Source: Undaria pinnatifida (lineage: Eukaryota; Sar; Phaeophyceae; Laminariales; Alariaceae). Taken from it: a stretch of 64,000 nucleotides of DNA. The stretch spans positions 9,424,381 to 9,488,380 of the forward strand of contig JABAKD010000011.1 of assembly GCA_012845835.1 (NCBI GenBank), written 5' to 3'. Position numbers and translations under genes: made by a program. The notes beneath the pieces were generated by a model. It did not search any database, was not told where the DNA came from, and was given only the letters and a program-made list of their open reading frames with translations. This document shows, piece after piece, positions 44,149-56,192 of the stretch (within the stretch, counting starts at the first letter, position 1; each line of letters begins with the position of its first letter).

Positions 44149-44862
44149 GGAACATGAAAGGAAAAGAGGAACAAGGAAAGGGATATAAAGGAAACATGGT
44201 TTGGTGTTTGGCATTTGGCGACAGGCAACATGCGCCTCGGATGCACTGTGAAGTCGCGTGGAACATACCACAGGTATGGGTAAAAAAACAAGTAGTGGGG
44301 TACTTATGTGGCGCCAATACAGCTACAACGCCGGCTTTTCCGGTTGGCACAAACCGGCACTATAGAGGGACCACTACTACTACTGCTGTGCACTACCTCT
44401 GTCTCGGAGGTGTTCCGGTAGCTCTTCAAGGGTTCAGTTGTATCCATCTTCGAAAAATATGTTCGGTGTGCTGCTGCCGTTGGGTTTTTTTTTTTTCATG
44501 CATTAGTCTCGTAGACTAGACTAGACTATCGATCTTGTCATCAACAATCACCCCCGCACCCCGCCCACCCACTGCACTACGATACTACTACCAAGTAAAA
44601 AAACTAACAAAGACAGGATCTTCACCTTTTTTCTTTGTGGGCCATTTCCGATCTTGTCATACATCATCATCTCTCACCCCCCCCCCGACTGCAGTACAAA
44701 ACCAAGGGGAGCTTCAGTTTTCTGCTATTATTAATAGTTTTTTATCATCCCACCCACACCTTTTTGACGAGCAGTAGAGACAGCAGCAGTGGTAGTGTCG
44801 ACAGACAAACAAGCACACACGACAGACGAGACAGAACTGCCACCAGCGATATACTCTCCATC

Positions 44863-44979
44863 ATGAGCTCGTCGCCACTTGCGCCGGGGACCGGAGGGTA
44901 TCACCACCAGCAGCGGCAGCAGCGGCTGGGGCAGGAGGAGGAAAAAAATGCGGAACCACCCTCTCACAATATCGGGCAG
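44863..44979 (+). CDS. Gene 2 exon 1 with start codon
   Basis: ATG at 44863 opens 39 codons to donor GGGCAG|GTGAGA, phase 0. The start is chosen because it is the first ATG in frame before this donor, and the sequence ahead looks untranslated. Confidence 0.65.
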
Positions 44980-47900
44980 GTGAGAGTGGGCATGTCGTGC
45001 ATTGGGAGAGGGGATAAGAGAGGAGGTTTGCCCTGTTCCCATCCGAGAAGGCACAAGTAAAGTACCGGTCACCTTGCAAGGTTGATTGTAGGACAGTCTC
45101 ACGCAGACTTGCGGGGAGAGGGACCGAGCCAGAAGAGCAAGGGCTGACAGATTCGGGTTCAGTGCCTCCCGGCTGCCGTTCGTATTTCGGGTTACAGCAC
45201 ACAAGTGGCAGCGACATTGTCTTCGTGGTTTACATTGGGGTGGTCTGCGAGGGCGGCACCAGCAGCGTTTGTTCCCGTCGTACGGACCTGCCTTGTTGCC
45301 TCTCTAGTAGCATGTGCACTCCTCCCTTGTGACTGCCACGTGGTTCCCTTGCCCCTATTCGGACTTGGGACGAGTCAATCTTGCAAGGGCATACGCCCAG
45401 GCGAGTCGAGACCTAGAGGTAGAGACGGAATAGGAATCCTTGCAACTCTAGCAGGCCCAACTAGGCGTCCGGTTGCATTGTCGCGCGAGCGCGCGAGCGC
45501 GCGGGCTGAGCTGGCGCCAGCTCTGCTTCTCAAAGCTCGTTCGAGCGAGTACAGCAGTTATTCTCTGTGCGTGCTGCGGCAACCCACCTGATATGGGTGG
45601 TCTTACCGCCACACCCAGGTAACTCATACCTGGTAGGTTGCAGCTGGCTGCACATATATGATGGCTTATTTTTATGCGCTTCACACGGAGCTTCTAGTAT
45701 GCACGCAACACGCTCCTGCTTGCTCGGCGGGTATACCGGCACGTGCTTTGTATACCGTGACTGTGTTCGCAGCTTCCAAACAGTAGTCGAACCTAGTTGA
45801 CGTGAATGCTGAATGACAGGTACCATGCGTTTGTTCTTTACATGCAATAACCCATTATTTCCAGCCGTCGATATCCAGCACACCAAGTGTCCCCGCTGAT
45901 TCTTCATCCCAGAAAGGCACCAACTCCTATCAAATGCAACCCGTATATGACGGCGTATAACGCCGGGGATATTGTATATCACACCCCCGGAGTATACCAC
46001 TCTGGTGATGAATTATGCTAAATCCCCAAGCAACTACTCGATATATCACCCGGGTACATTGTGTACCACCCCCCCTGCTGTCTCATGCCTCGTATCGGTA
46101 CGACATTCCCAAAATACCTGCCGCCCCCCGAAATGCAGAACGGGCACAGCAACAACGTTCTTAACCTTCCTACATACACAGGTCGTTTGTGGTCAATTTC
46201 AATCTTGCACGTCGGTCCAGACGGACTCGACCCTGTCCCAACACGCCAACCCCAACCGTTTGGTGGGCTCGGAATCGGCACGTGCAGTAGCGCGACTCCG
46301 CAGCGTGATTGTAGTGTTGCAGCCGTTTGAAATCAGCATTATCGCACCCCCTAGACTGCGACCTCGCTCGATAACGTGGTTTTTTAAGTTCGAAACAACC
46401 ACCCTATTTATCACCGGGGGACGTTGTATAGCACACACCCTGGAATATATAATACCAGGTGATTTTATTTGGAGCCCCTCAAACGTTATCACCGAGGGTG
46501 TGCCATACACCCCGTCATATATGGCTTTATATGTACAGTCGTAACCCCGCCTTAGTACGGTACCCTTTCAAAAGTGCGGGTTCCAAGTCCAGTGCGCGGT
46601 GTAATTTAAGCACTGTTCACAACCTCATCCTACGAAATGCACTGCACCCTCCCCTCGGGATAGTTCGCGGTCCACTGTAATTTGGGTGTTGTCTGGCGAG
46701 ACCCTGCACTTTTGAAGAATCCCACGACCAAAATTTATACCAGCAGGTTGAAACAGTGTACATTAAACATCGAATGGGGCAATGGCGCAATAGGAAAATC
46801 GTTATTTCCGTATAGTAGTAGTGGATCGGAGGCTTGTTGTACAATAATAGTAGCTCGGCAGGCTTATCTCAAGACGAGAATGTAACTGTGGACTGACCTT
46901 CCTGGGATACAGCACCCCTCAAACGAACGGAAGGGAAAAGAAGCAACGGAAGGGAAGAAGAGAAGCGAAGGGAAGGGAAAGCACGGAGGGATCCAGGCGC
47001 CTGATATACTATCTCAAGTATAGACTAGTGACCTGACCCGTGCTCGTGTAGTTTTCGCGGAAGACGTGGACAAACAAAACATACATTCTCCAACTCTTAT
47101 TCCGAGCGCTTAGTACGCCAAACGTGAGGGAAAACTATTGACGATACATGGTATATATCAAAGCGACGAAGGACATCGGTTCGACTTTTTTTTTCCTAGA
47201 AAAAACACCTTTTTTTGTGTTTGCAAAAACAAAATTATTAAGCGCTTCTTTCTGGCGTAGACTATTATTTTTGGTTTTGCCTCACTTTTTCATGTTCTGC
47301 GTTTCTATTTTCTGTTATTATTTATGATTTCGATTTTTGATTTATTGACAGTATTGCTTTTGTTGTGTTATTTTCTACCGTACACGACACGTTGGCCTTT
47401 CGATTTCGTTTGCGATTGCTTTGGTTTTTTCTGTCTCCAAGCAGTCTGTGACCACAATGAACGGGTTTATTTAAGCACAACATGACCTTTATCTGCTCAA
47501 GGATGAATCAGCACGGACACTGGGTATACTGATGTTGGGTACCAGGTATGTAGAAAGAAGACAACACGCAACACAGGCACCACACATATGTATCTAATGT
47601 CTAGTAACTATACCATGTATCAGGGATCAGGGTATCGTATCCTGAGACGTTATTTGGCGCCGAACGCTTTTGTGATGATCCTCGATGGTTAGTCTTCTTC
47701 CTGTTTGTTCCCCCTTGTGGCACCTGCCAAAATGTTTCTACGTCGAGAAGGAGCAGAAGCGGCAGCCGTCGCTACCACCGCCGCCGCTATCGCAGCAACA
47801 GCAACAGCAGCAACAAGAGGAGCAGCAGAAACAGCTAGACCCAATGCTGTTCCCGCCATCCACCACCGCAAACGGCACCATCCCCAGCACCCCCAGCATC

Positions 47901-50900
47901 AGCTGCTGCCCGAACCTTGAGGAGTTGGTCGACATGTTCTTTGTACAGGTTAGTTGGTTGGTGTTGATAATATATTGATTATGACGATGATGACACATAC
48001 ACATACACATACACATGTATATATACGGTAGGTGATCCCTTTTAAGGGAGTCCGCGATAAGGAAAAGCGGTACATAAGGGACCTCGAACTTGTCCGCACC
48101 TATGTTCCTCATCCCTTACAGTAGTGGACGCAATAGTCCCTTGATAAGGGATTCCAGGTGCCACTACACTGGCTCCCGCTGAAAAAACGCCCCTCAACCC
48201 CTTTAGAGCCCCCGAACCCCTTCCTATACTAAAGCCAAGTGATTTTGTCCCCAAGAACGGGTTTCCAGTTGTAGAAGGGTTAAATTGGAAAATGTATTCA
48301 TGTTACTCTGAAATCCTTTGCGTGTTGTCAATGGTGGTAAAATGATGATGCGTGTTGCTCATTGTGTGTTTGCTGCCATTTGTTCTTGTTTTGACATCGA
48401 ATGCGACATACTGCTGATGGTGTACCAGGCATTTTTATTTCGGTAGGGCTTTCCAGAGGGAAAGCACCGGAAAATTGTCTACAGTAAAATGAAATAAAAA
48501 TACCAGGTACTGCGGTAGTAGTGTCAATGGTAGTGTCGGCCATGCGAAGTAGGGCGGGCTAAAAGGGTAGGGGAAATTTCCGAAGTACAGCGTAGGGAGG
48601 CAGTAACATTGAAGCGTGTTATGCTGCACATTGTCGCGGATGACAAACATCACCATCACAAAGTCATGCTCCGTTTCATACCCCCTCCCCGGTCCCTATC
48701 AACTTATTCAACGCTGCCTCCTATCTATGCCCAAGAAAGTACGCACAAGTCGCCGAAGCCCGCCTCACAAGAGGTTCTTAGTAGCACGCAGCCCACCCTT
48801 CATGCGACTCGCCAAACTTCTTTCGGCCCTTCGCGCTTGGTGTAAGCAAATCTTTCCCGGTAGTCTCCGTGCCGGTGTTGAAAAGATGCGAGGGTCTATG
48901 GTCTTACCTACGGCCATATGATTGAGTACCCCCCCCCCTCCTGGGGGTTCCTGATACCACTCCTGGTACTATTAGTAGCCTACTGTAATGCCAAACTCTA
49001 GTACAGAAAAATCTTCTTTCGAAGGCAAAAGAGGTTGAATAGATTTATGATTAAAACACGTTTCTAATTTCTAGTGTCTTCATCGTGCCCCCCCCCCAGC
49101 CTGTGCGGATCTCTACTTATGTCTTGCTCAAGAAGTTTAGCCTATTTGTTTCCGATCATAGCTACCTTGTGAACCTCTATTTGGATGGGGCAGGCAAGGT
49201 GCAAGTTTATGGATCAATTTGACGAGACGGCAAAGACAATGAGCCGTACGATGAAGAACGAGCTATCGCTCCGAGCCGAGCAAGAACGGCAGAGGCGTGC
49301 CGAGTGGGAGGTGAGAGAACGGAGAGGATTATACGGACGGAATCGATAAATGACTGAAACTGTGATAGATGCCGTCAATGGCAGCCCGTAAAATCATGAT
49401 GTTTGGTGTTAAGGCAATACATGTAATCACGCATCATCACAGCAGATGAGCATTTGGTAACGGCCAAGACGCTTCACGGTGTGAAACCGCACCATACTGG
49501 GTAACGGGTTTGTGTTTTTAAAATGAACGAGGGCTATAATGCAGGATCCTGTCATGGAGTGCCCTCCGTAGAAGGATAGTTTACAGATTCGAAGTGAAAC
49601 CATGTAATAGTTGAGGTGAAACCACGTGATATTAGATACCACATTCATTCACGTCAAGGCCATCATGGATGGGCGATAATGTAGGTGACGATGATGTGAC
49701 AAGCAGGACGCCCCCCTCATCTCACTACCCTGCCCAATCCTGCCCTACTCTGTCTTGTCTGCTTGTCTGTCTTTTAGAGTTCAATGTAGAGGAAATAATG
49801 CATAGCTTTGGGTCTATCCAGCGAGTCATGAGGAGAGACCAACCCAAGACACCGGAGCCCATGAGGGGCACGCTTACCAACACCGACCAACCACGCATCG
49901 TCCACTCGGAGTACCACCACATGCACCACTTTTTTTTCTGAGGTTCCCCATTTTGGGAGCTCAAGACCTTCCCCAAAAGCTGATTTGGAGAAAAATTAAG
50001 CTGATAACGGACGAAAGTTCCCATGACCTAGGTACCCGACGAAAATCATGCAAAATAATGAAGTATTTCCGACGATTTTGGGTTAAGGAGCCCCGTCATT
50101 CACAAACCATTTTTAAGACGAAAAGGGGTACCTCTCTCGTGGCATTAGGCGATCGCGCGGTGAGGCGCGGTGCGACTTTTTAATGAACAACGTACCATGC
50201 GGTGCGGTGTGTGGCAGAGTTTGTGCCTAAGAAGCACACGGTACGGTACTGCGCGGTGCCGGTTTTTGCTACCGTTGGCGTGTGGTACGGTGCTGATCCG
50301 TGTTTAGTAAATGCCACGGTTCGGTTTTGTACCGGATACGAGTTAGATCCCGTATAGAGAGGATAGAACGCACCCCTCCTGTGCGACCGCTTGCTAGCTC
50401 TTTTCGTTCTTGTATTTATGACTCACATCTCTGTGCATTCTCACAACCCGTCCAATATTATCGATCCCTGTGGGAAAGTCGAATTAACTATTTTCGTCCA
50501 CCATGTCTTCGTCACGCGCCCCTTGTGCGTTCTCTCCCATCCGTGCTGTGCTGAAAAAAATGTAGCGGCTGCACACGACACCGTGCGATACTGAATACAA
50601 CCAAAGCGATTTTCTACAGGATCCGCGCGTGTTTCACGCACCGATATGTATGCGTGAGAGATGTTCGTACACCAAAACACAATCAAAACACAACACACCA
50701 ACGCGATCCGCAGACGTCGGCGAATCGCCCAAAAACGTGGCGAAATTATATTCCTGACCAGCGCTTCGAAAATTTAAAGGCACTGTTTAACAACCGCATT
50801 TTCCCACGTTGCAGCCCAATAATGCTTCGGAGTCTCTAGCGGTAGCACGCAACTTCTCACCCGAAGTGGGTGTTTCCTGGAGTCAGGATGGGGGGGGGGG

Positions 50901-53900
50901 GCTGTGCGAACTCGATGATCCCTGTACGGAACCTCACTTAAAATCGCCCCGTTCTCGTTTTTTTGCGTACTCGTGTGCGTTCTCTCCGACCCGTGAGAAC
51001 CTGCTGATCCATGCTCTATTTCCACTCTTTGCGGTAAGTTGTGTACTGGTGTAGCTAAATGTGCTGTATGGCCTGTACGGCATGTACTTCGAACTCGCAT
51101 GGCGTTTCGGCATGTATGTGCTGTATGTGCGGGCGTCGTGTCTTCATCGCGACGACGAGGATAATAACAGTGACATCGAATTTCCATTCTCCACCATGGT
51201 TTCTATTCCATTGCGTAGCCTAAAACACACCTCACAGCTCTTCTGGTAGTAGTAGTAGTAGTAGTAGTAGTACATATAAGTATCAGTAGTAAGTGCAATG
51301 TAGTGACCTTTTCATGGTGGGGTGCGCGTGCTGTATGCCGGTTTCGATCGAGAGCCTCGACGCGTGCTACGATAGAGGTGCACCACTTTTTTTCTTAGGC
51401 TCCTCAATTTGGGAGCTTAAGACCCCTCCCAAAAAAAATCGATTAGGAGAAAAATAAAAACACCTCACCGGATGAGAAATTCCATCGCCTAGGTATATAA
51501 CGAGAATCATGCAAAAAAAGAATGGCCGATTTTTTCCGACGATTTTGGGCTAAGGAGCCCCGTCATTCAGAAACCATTTTTAAGACGAAAAGAGGTACCT
51601 CCATCGTAGCATGCGTCCCTCGCAGAGACCCAATTTCAACATACCCGGCGTCTATAGAAGGGAACAAACTTGCATTAGCGCCGTGGGACTTGTTTCGTCG
51701 CGGACTGTTTTAACCTGGCCAAAGTCGTCGTGCCGTAGTGCGTGTTGCACGCTTGCCTATGTTTAGTGGTTCGCGGCTGATTCTTCAGAAAGGCTGTTTT
51801 TTCAATATTTGTTATTATCTACGGTATGGCTTCGAACGCACACCTGCTGCAAATATGGAGCACTCTCGAGAAGTATTGTTTTAGGTGTACTGCTGTGATA
51901 GTACTGTAGTAGTAACAATGATCCGAATTGTAGTACCAACACTAGGTGTAGTCAGTGTAGCTCAACACTGTTGGGGATACCCGCCTGAACATACTCTACG
52001 AGGAACCTTACCCCTGTGTTTCCTGATCTCATGCCTCTGTCGAGGATGCATCCGTCGATACCTATGATGTCGGTAGTACGGAAGCCGCAGTCGGCGGTAA
52101 GGTTGTAGTTGTGGTATCATGGGGTCCTTCACCCTCTTCCTTGTGTCGAGTCGTGATCTCGATCCGGCACTCTCAAGCGGCGGAGCCTGTGCGCCCCTCA
52201 AAGTAAATAAATACGAGGCGAACGTACCATGAACGAACACGCCGCCGCTGAAGCCGCCATCGTGGTGTCTCTAATATCTGTAGTGAGGTTCCAACCGTCA
52301 CACTTCGTATCAATAGTTAAGCTGGGTTCGTCAAGTACCACAAGGAAAATGAACATCATGAGGGCCATCCACCACCATCATCGCAATCGAATAACGCTCC
52401 AGCCTGGCGAATTTGTGCTCCCCGTTGTTTCCACCCAATCAACCAATCAATCAATCACGCGCTCGATACGCTCTCACACTCCGCTCACATTGTATCGTCT
52501 GGACGCACGTGGCAGATCTCCGAAGTCAATGCTCTCCAGCAGGAGGTGAAGGAGTTACGTACAAGCAAGGATCAGATTACAGCAGAGCTGGAAATGATTA
52601 GAATGCCAATGATGGAAACACCATCATCTTTGAGGTCGGGCATGCCCTGCATGTCCGGGAGAGATTTTCAGATTCCCCACGGCACTCCTTCAGCGGGAGC
52701 CGGACCGCCTCTGCGCACGCCGGCAACAAGGTTGTCCCTTTTTTCCTTGTCGTCAGTGTCAGGGAAGATGGATGTTACAGCAACACCGGGCATCGAGACG
52801 CCACCGTGTCCTTTTCCGGGACTGTTCGGGACGGCTACCGCTGCGAAACTGGTGCCGTCGCCGTTGCCGCTGCAGCCGTCACGGTCGCCGCCGCAGTCGC
52901 AGCCCCAGCCCCAGCCATCAGCGCAGCCGCAGCAACCGGTGCAGCTGGAGTCGCGGCCGGAACAGTCGCAGTCGCAGACGAAGCCGCAGTCACAGCCGGA
53001 GCAGGAGAAACAGTGGCAGCGGCAGCCACAGTCGGAGCAGCAGTCTCAGCCGCAGCCAGAGCAGCAGCCGAAGTCACATGCGCGGGCGTAGTTGCAGCCG
53101 CTGCCGTTAGACGCAACTCCAGCAAACACGATGGTAGCCACCACCCCTGTTCCTTCCTGCCCCCCCACGCCGTCATCAGCTCTTTTGGCTGACGCCCGTA
53201 TGGCTGCCTTCCAGGGAGCTTGTACTCCCACGGGCACCCATGATGCCGTCGCCATGGCTGCCGCCTCCGCTGCCCAGTCCACCTTTCTGGCAGCTTACTA
53301 CTCTGGTAATAGCCAGAACATGGCACCACCCGCTTCGGTCCCACCTACCACATTGATCTCCGCTCTAGCCACCCCTGGCCCTTTTCCGGTGCTTACTTCG
53401 GCCTTGCCGTCGACATTTGATGCCGCTATCATGGCTCCGGATGACCAGGACCCTACGGTCGAGTTAACTGGACAGGGGTTGGAGATTCCCGGTCCTAACG
53501 CAGTTGCCACGGCTACCGCTTCCCCCCCAGCGACTGCAACCGTCATGCCTACCGCTCCCCCGCCAGCGGCTGCCGTGACTCACGTCGTTGCGCGCGATGT
53601 TCCGGATGGTGGTATGACTGCCAAGGCATGTGATGTTACAGTCATCGCTGCCTCCGATGCCACCGCCGCCGGCGCCACCACCACGCCCGGTGCTAACCCC
53701 GTAGCACCCTTCGTGGCACGCTTGTCGTCGGCTGGACGGCGCTCGTCTCTTCCGGTGGGTGGGATTTCAAGGAGGAGGACTTCGGTGCCCACGGGGATGC
53801 CGTTCACCGTCTTTAGCGAAAGTATGCCGCCGCCGCAGTCGCGGACGCCGTTCTCCACCACTAAGAAAGTCCCCACTTGCTTCGGCGCTACTCTGCTCAG

Positions 53901-54768
53901 GTCTCCCCTGGGAGAAATCAGAGTAAACGCTGCCGCAACCTGCCCCTCTCCAACCGTCAACATCGTTAGCGCTAAGAAGACCGCAGGAGGTGGGGGTTCG
54001 GCCGACGGTGGTTTCGGTAGTAGCGGCGGCGGCGGTTGCTCCATGGGCAGTAGCGACACCAGCAAGGATAACGAGATAGTGTGGGATGGCAAAAGGCCTG
54101 CTTCGGCAATTTCAGCAAGGTAAGGAAACTTGTATAGTTATTGTCCAGAGGGTCGGGAAGTCGTGTTCTCTGAGGTTCTTGTACACCGCATGACACGGAT
54201 GAACGGATTAGCTTTCGAAGAGCGGACTCTTGACGTGGTCGTGTTGGTTATGTAGTTTTTACTGGTTTTAAGTATTAAAAAACCTTCACCGCCCGACCAA
54301 GGAAACGGCAGGACGCAACAGTGCTCCTTGTCGATTATCTTTATGGTTTACACACGCACTTATCGGCCTTTCTCTGAAAGGAGTGTGGCGAAAACTGTTG
54401 GAGCGACAATTACAGCTCTGTTTGGAGAGGTAAGGGCGGACGATGTTACTTCCACTGCCACCAGCGTAATGTTTGCCTCCCCTGCTTGTACCCGCTGCAA
54501 AACTCGCCCTTAGCCCTACCAAGAAGGGCAGCGGGGACAGTGTCAAGAAACTCCAGAGTCCCGGGCAGTGCAACGGTCGCGTCGTGACCAAACGAGCAAA
54601 GAAGGTGCCCCCACGCTCGCAACGGGTGCTTCGCTCTGCGTCACGAGCGTCTCGGGCAGCGACAGCGGCGACGGTGGCTACGGAGACGCCCCCCAAGGGC
54701 TCACCACAACGGCCGTCAACTGTTAAGACCGCCCATTCAAGGACCACCAGGTCGGCGACACTTCGGTA
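44863..54768 (+). CDS. Gene 2: Gln/Pro/Ala-rich coiled-coil protein
   Basis: Exons 44863-44979, 47748-47948, 49194-49310, 52516-54119, 54381-54429 and about 54524-54768 join in frame (phases 0, 0, 0, 2, 0). The first exon starts with ATG (MSSSPLAPGTGGYHHQQRQQ). Next come a poly-Gln part and NLEELVDMFFVQ. A coiled-coil runs across exons 3-4 (TMKNELSLRAEQERQRRAEWE then ISEVNALQQEVKELRTSKDQ). A long Pro/Gln/Ala/Ser/Thr region follows, then a basic C-terminus (SVKKL, VTKRAKKVPPRS). Basic, low-complexity composition suggests a nuclear or chromatin-related protein, but no domain is recognised. TAG at 53089-53091 interrupts the large exon. GGTAAGG after the last codons could be another donor, so the true end may lie further on. 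Confidence 0.65.
45950..46520. repeat. Degenerate repeat, CCGGGG-TATTGTATA-CACACCC type
   Basis: Related blocks near 45960-46000, 46045-46075 and 46410-46470 share TTGTATA and CACACCC with ACCAGGTGAT-like ends. Lies in gene 2 intron 1. The 190-codon ORF here is not supported. Confidence 0.4.
46921..46990. repeat. Purine-rich GGAAGGGAA repeat
   Basis: About ten degenerate GAAGGGAA units on one strand. Confidence 0.75.
47748..47948 (+). CDS. Gene 2 exon 2, poly-Gln
   Basis: Acceptor ACGTCGAG follows a pyrimidine-rich stretch and fits phase 0 (47751 is an alternative). It encodes eight consecutive Gln and NLEELVDMFFVQ, and ends at GTACAG|GTTAGT. Confidence 0.65.
48200..48290. repeat. Dispersed repeat R2, copy B
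   Basis: Matches 20355-20445, including TTAGAGCCCCCGAACCCC and GATTTTGTCCCCAA. Confidence 0.7.
48660..48940 (+). repeat. Dispersed repeat R1, copy B
   Basis: Matches 8739-9010, including CACCCTTCATGCGACT, CTTCGCGCTTGGT and GCGAGGGTCTATGGTC. Lies in gene 2 intron 2 upstream of exon 3. Confidence 0.65.
49194..49310 (+). CDS. Gene 2 exon 3, coiled-coil
   Basis: Acceptor GATGGGGCAG, donor GGGAG|GTGAGA, 39 codons, phase 0 at both ends. It reads FMDQFDETAKTMSRTMKNEL, a clear helical heptad-like pattern. Confidence 0.72.
49930..50150. mobile_element. MITE of the GCGTGCTACGATAGAGGT family, left end degraded
   Basis: The body (ATTTTGGGAGCTCAAGACC, CATGACCTAGGTA, TTGGGTTAAGGAGCCCCGTC) and a worn right end (GTACCTCTCTCGTGGCATTA) are present. 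Confidence 0.65.
51246..51275. repeat. AGT trinucleotide microsatellite
   Basis: About nine pure TAG/AGT units in gene 2 intron 3. Confidence 0.9.
51359..51617. mobile_element. MITE, reference copy with CCTC target duplication
   Basis: Ends GACGCGTGCTACGATAGAGG and CCTCCATCGTAGCATGCGTC are inverted repeats. CCTC flanks both sides (51355-51358 and 51618-51621). The 259-bp body has no coding capacity. Confidence 0.88.
52516..54119 (+). CDS. Gene 2 large exon with in-frame TAG
   Basis: Acceptor ACGTGGCAG in phase 0, donor GCAAG|GTAAGG in phase 2. The first 30 codons continue the coiled-coil. After that it is low complexity: SQPQPQP repeats up to a TAG at 53089-53091, then an Ala/Pro/Thr-rich frame of about 340 codons in the same phase. 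The stop may be a nonsense mutation, an assembly error or part of an unrecognised intron. Confidence 0.6.
54381..54429 (+). CDS. Gene 2 small exon
   Basis: 49 bases between TCTCTGAAAG and GGAGAG|GTAAGG, phase 2 in and 0 out, encoding SVAKTVGATITALFGE. Confidence 0.55.
54524..54768 (+). CDS. Gene 2 probable last exon, basic
   Basis: Phase 0 from acceptor CCTACCAAG gives a Lys/Arg/Ser-rich tail (KGSGDSVKKLQSPGQCNGRV) with stop TAA just after, inside GGTAAGG. Two other acceptors (54464, 54513) give other open frames, so the frame choice is provisional. Confidence 0.4.
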
Positions 54769-54769
54769 A

Positions 54770-55437
54770 GGCAATGAGAGCAGTAGCAGTAGTATTAGTT
54801 GTAACGGTAATAGTAGTAGTAATAGTCAATATTATTAGTAGACACAACAGCAATATCTATGGCAGTAGTTAGCAGCAAGAGCATATAGCAATAATAGGTC
54901 TAGGATTGTGACAGTAAGAGTGGGCGTATGTATGCAGTACTGCGTAGAGAGTGCGTAGTGCAGAGACTGGCAGGTAAGGTGAAGCAGACACATACTGCAG
55001 TCTACTGATAGGGCCCAAAGCAAAATAATCACTACAGTCCAAATATCCCAGGGATTTCGTCGGGTATATAAGTTATGCGTGCTACACTAATATAGGGTGT
55101 GTACTTCAAACAAACATGGATATATGGTACCGGCGACCTCGTCTTCTTGAAAGAGTGTAGATTATAGACACCGTAAATTGAAACATCCAAACGCTCGTGG
55201 CACCCGCCACTATTCGCGGCGGTTGCTATAGCGTGAATTGCTGTGTGTGATACCTCCAATAGCTAGTCGGTGTGATCGTGCTCCAAGACGCAGTCGCAGC
55301 CGGAAATACTGTTGTAGTCGTCATTTTGGCCTCGACTATTTTCTACTTCTGCAAGAAGGCTATAAGGCCACCTCTATTGATGAGGCACGTGCAAAACAAG
55401 CAAAGCATACAAACAAGTGAAATAGCAACAGAATATA
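54770..55437. other. No gene seen, GTA/TAG-rich
   Basis: AT-rich with TAGTAG runs at 54780-54840. A short hydrophobic frame (VVVVILASTIFYF, near 55310) is not supported further. Confidence 0.35.
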
Positions 55438-55715
55438 CAGTAGGGGGACCTGTTTAGTGCCGGTTGATTAGTGCCAGGTGCCCGATATAGTGCCGGTAAA
55501 ACCTCTGGACACAGACGGCGCTCTCAATAGTGCCAAACCGGCTCTAATGAGAGCATGCCCGGTATAGTGCCGGTTCGGCACCGCTGTCACCCCCAATAGT
55601 GCCGATTAACCCGCACGCGCGAACACACACACCAGGCAGAGAAGACAGACTCCACACAGAGAAATAGGGCACACGTGCTGCTGCAGACCCGAACAGCTCT
55701 ACGCAGGGGCGTACC

Positions 55716-55898
55716 ATGCCATGTGCGGAAGGTGAACTATGCGCTCAACCAGACTCAACGCCGCAAGACCCTCATGGCCACGGCTGCCAGGGAGGATGTG
55801 GCAGGCGGCTGCACGGCATTTGCGGCAGCATCTTTGATGATACCAACGAAAATCGATTGCAGCGCATTCCGCTAAGCGGGTGCGCCAGGCAAACATGA
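55716..55898 (+). CDS. Small zinc-finger-like ORF inside TIR element
   Basis: 60 codons with CAEGELC, then HGHGCQGGCGRRLHGICG and a later SGCARQ. The H-x-C-x3-C...LH-x2-C pattern resembles zinc-binding modules at the N-terminus of some eukaryotic transposases. Truncation before any catalytic domain suggests a relic. The start could be elsewhere. Confidence 0.45.
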   Translation: MPCAEGELCAQPDSTPQDPHGHGCQGGCGRRLHGICGSIFDDTNENRLQRIPLSGCARQT

Positions 55899-56192
55899 GA
55901 GAGTTTGTTGCTTCTACGGAGTAAGGGCGGGGGATACATACAGCTGTGGCAGTGATGATTGTTTGATTTTTTGCGGTGCGCTGCCTGTCGTGCTTCTCTT
56001 TTTTTTTTTTTTTTACCTTTTCTTGCAACATCGAAGCGGGTGCGCCAGGCAGACAGAAGATAATTTGTCCCCACGTAGTGAGGGCGGGGGTTACAGCTGT
56101 AATTGTAGTGTTTCTTTTTTGTTGTCTTCGGTGCGTTTTTTTTTTTTTGAGTTATTCTTCATTTTTATTCTGCAACATCGAAGTACAGTGCA
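55872..56192. repeat. Tandem duplication of ~160 bp in TIR element
   Basis: Two copies of GCGGGTGCGCCAGGCA...GTAGTGAGGGCGGGG...TTTTTTTT...GCAACATCGAAG lie one after the other. Confidence 0.8.

Noticed and set aside
45972..46544. 190-codon ORF
   Set aside because: It covers degenerate repeats in an intron and shows no protein-like pattern.
52772..53344. Ser/Arg-rich, Ala/Val-rich and antisense ORFs over gene 2's large exon
   Set aside because: Trinucleotide-rich coding sequence leaves several frames open. Only the frame joined in phase to the flanking exons is kept.
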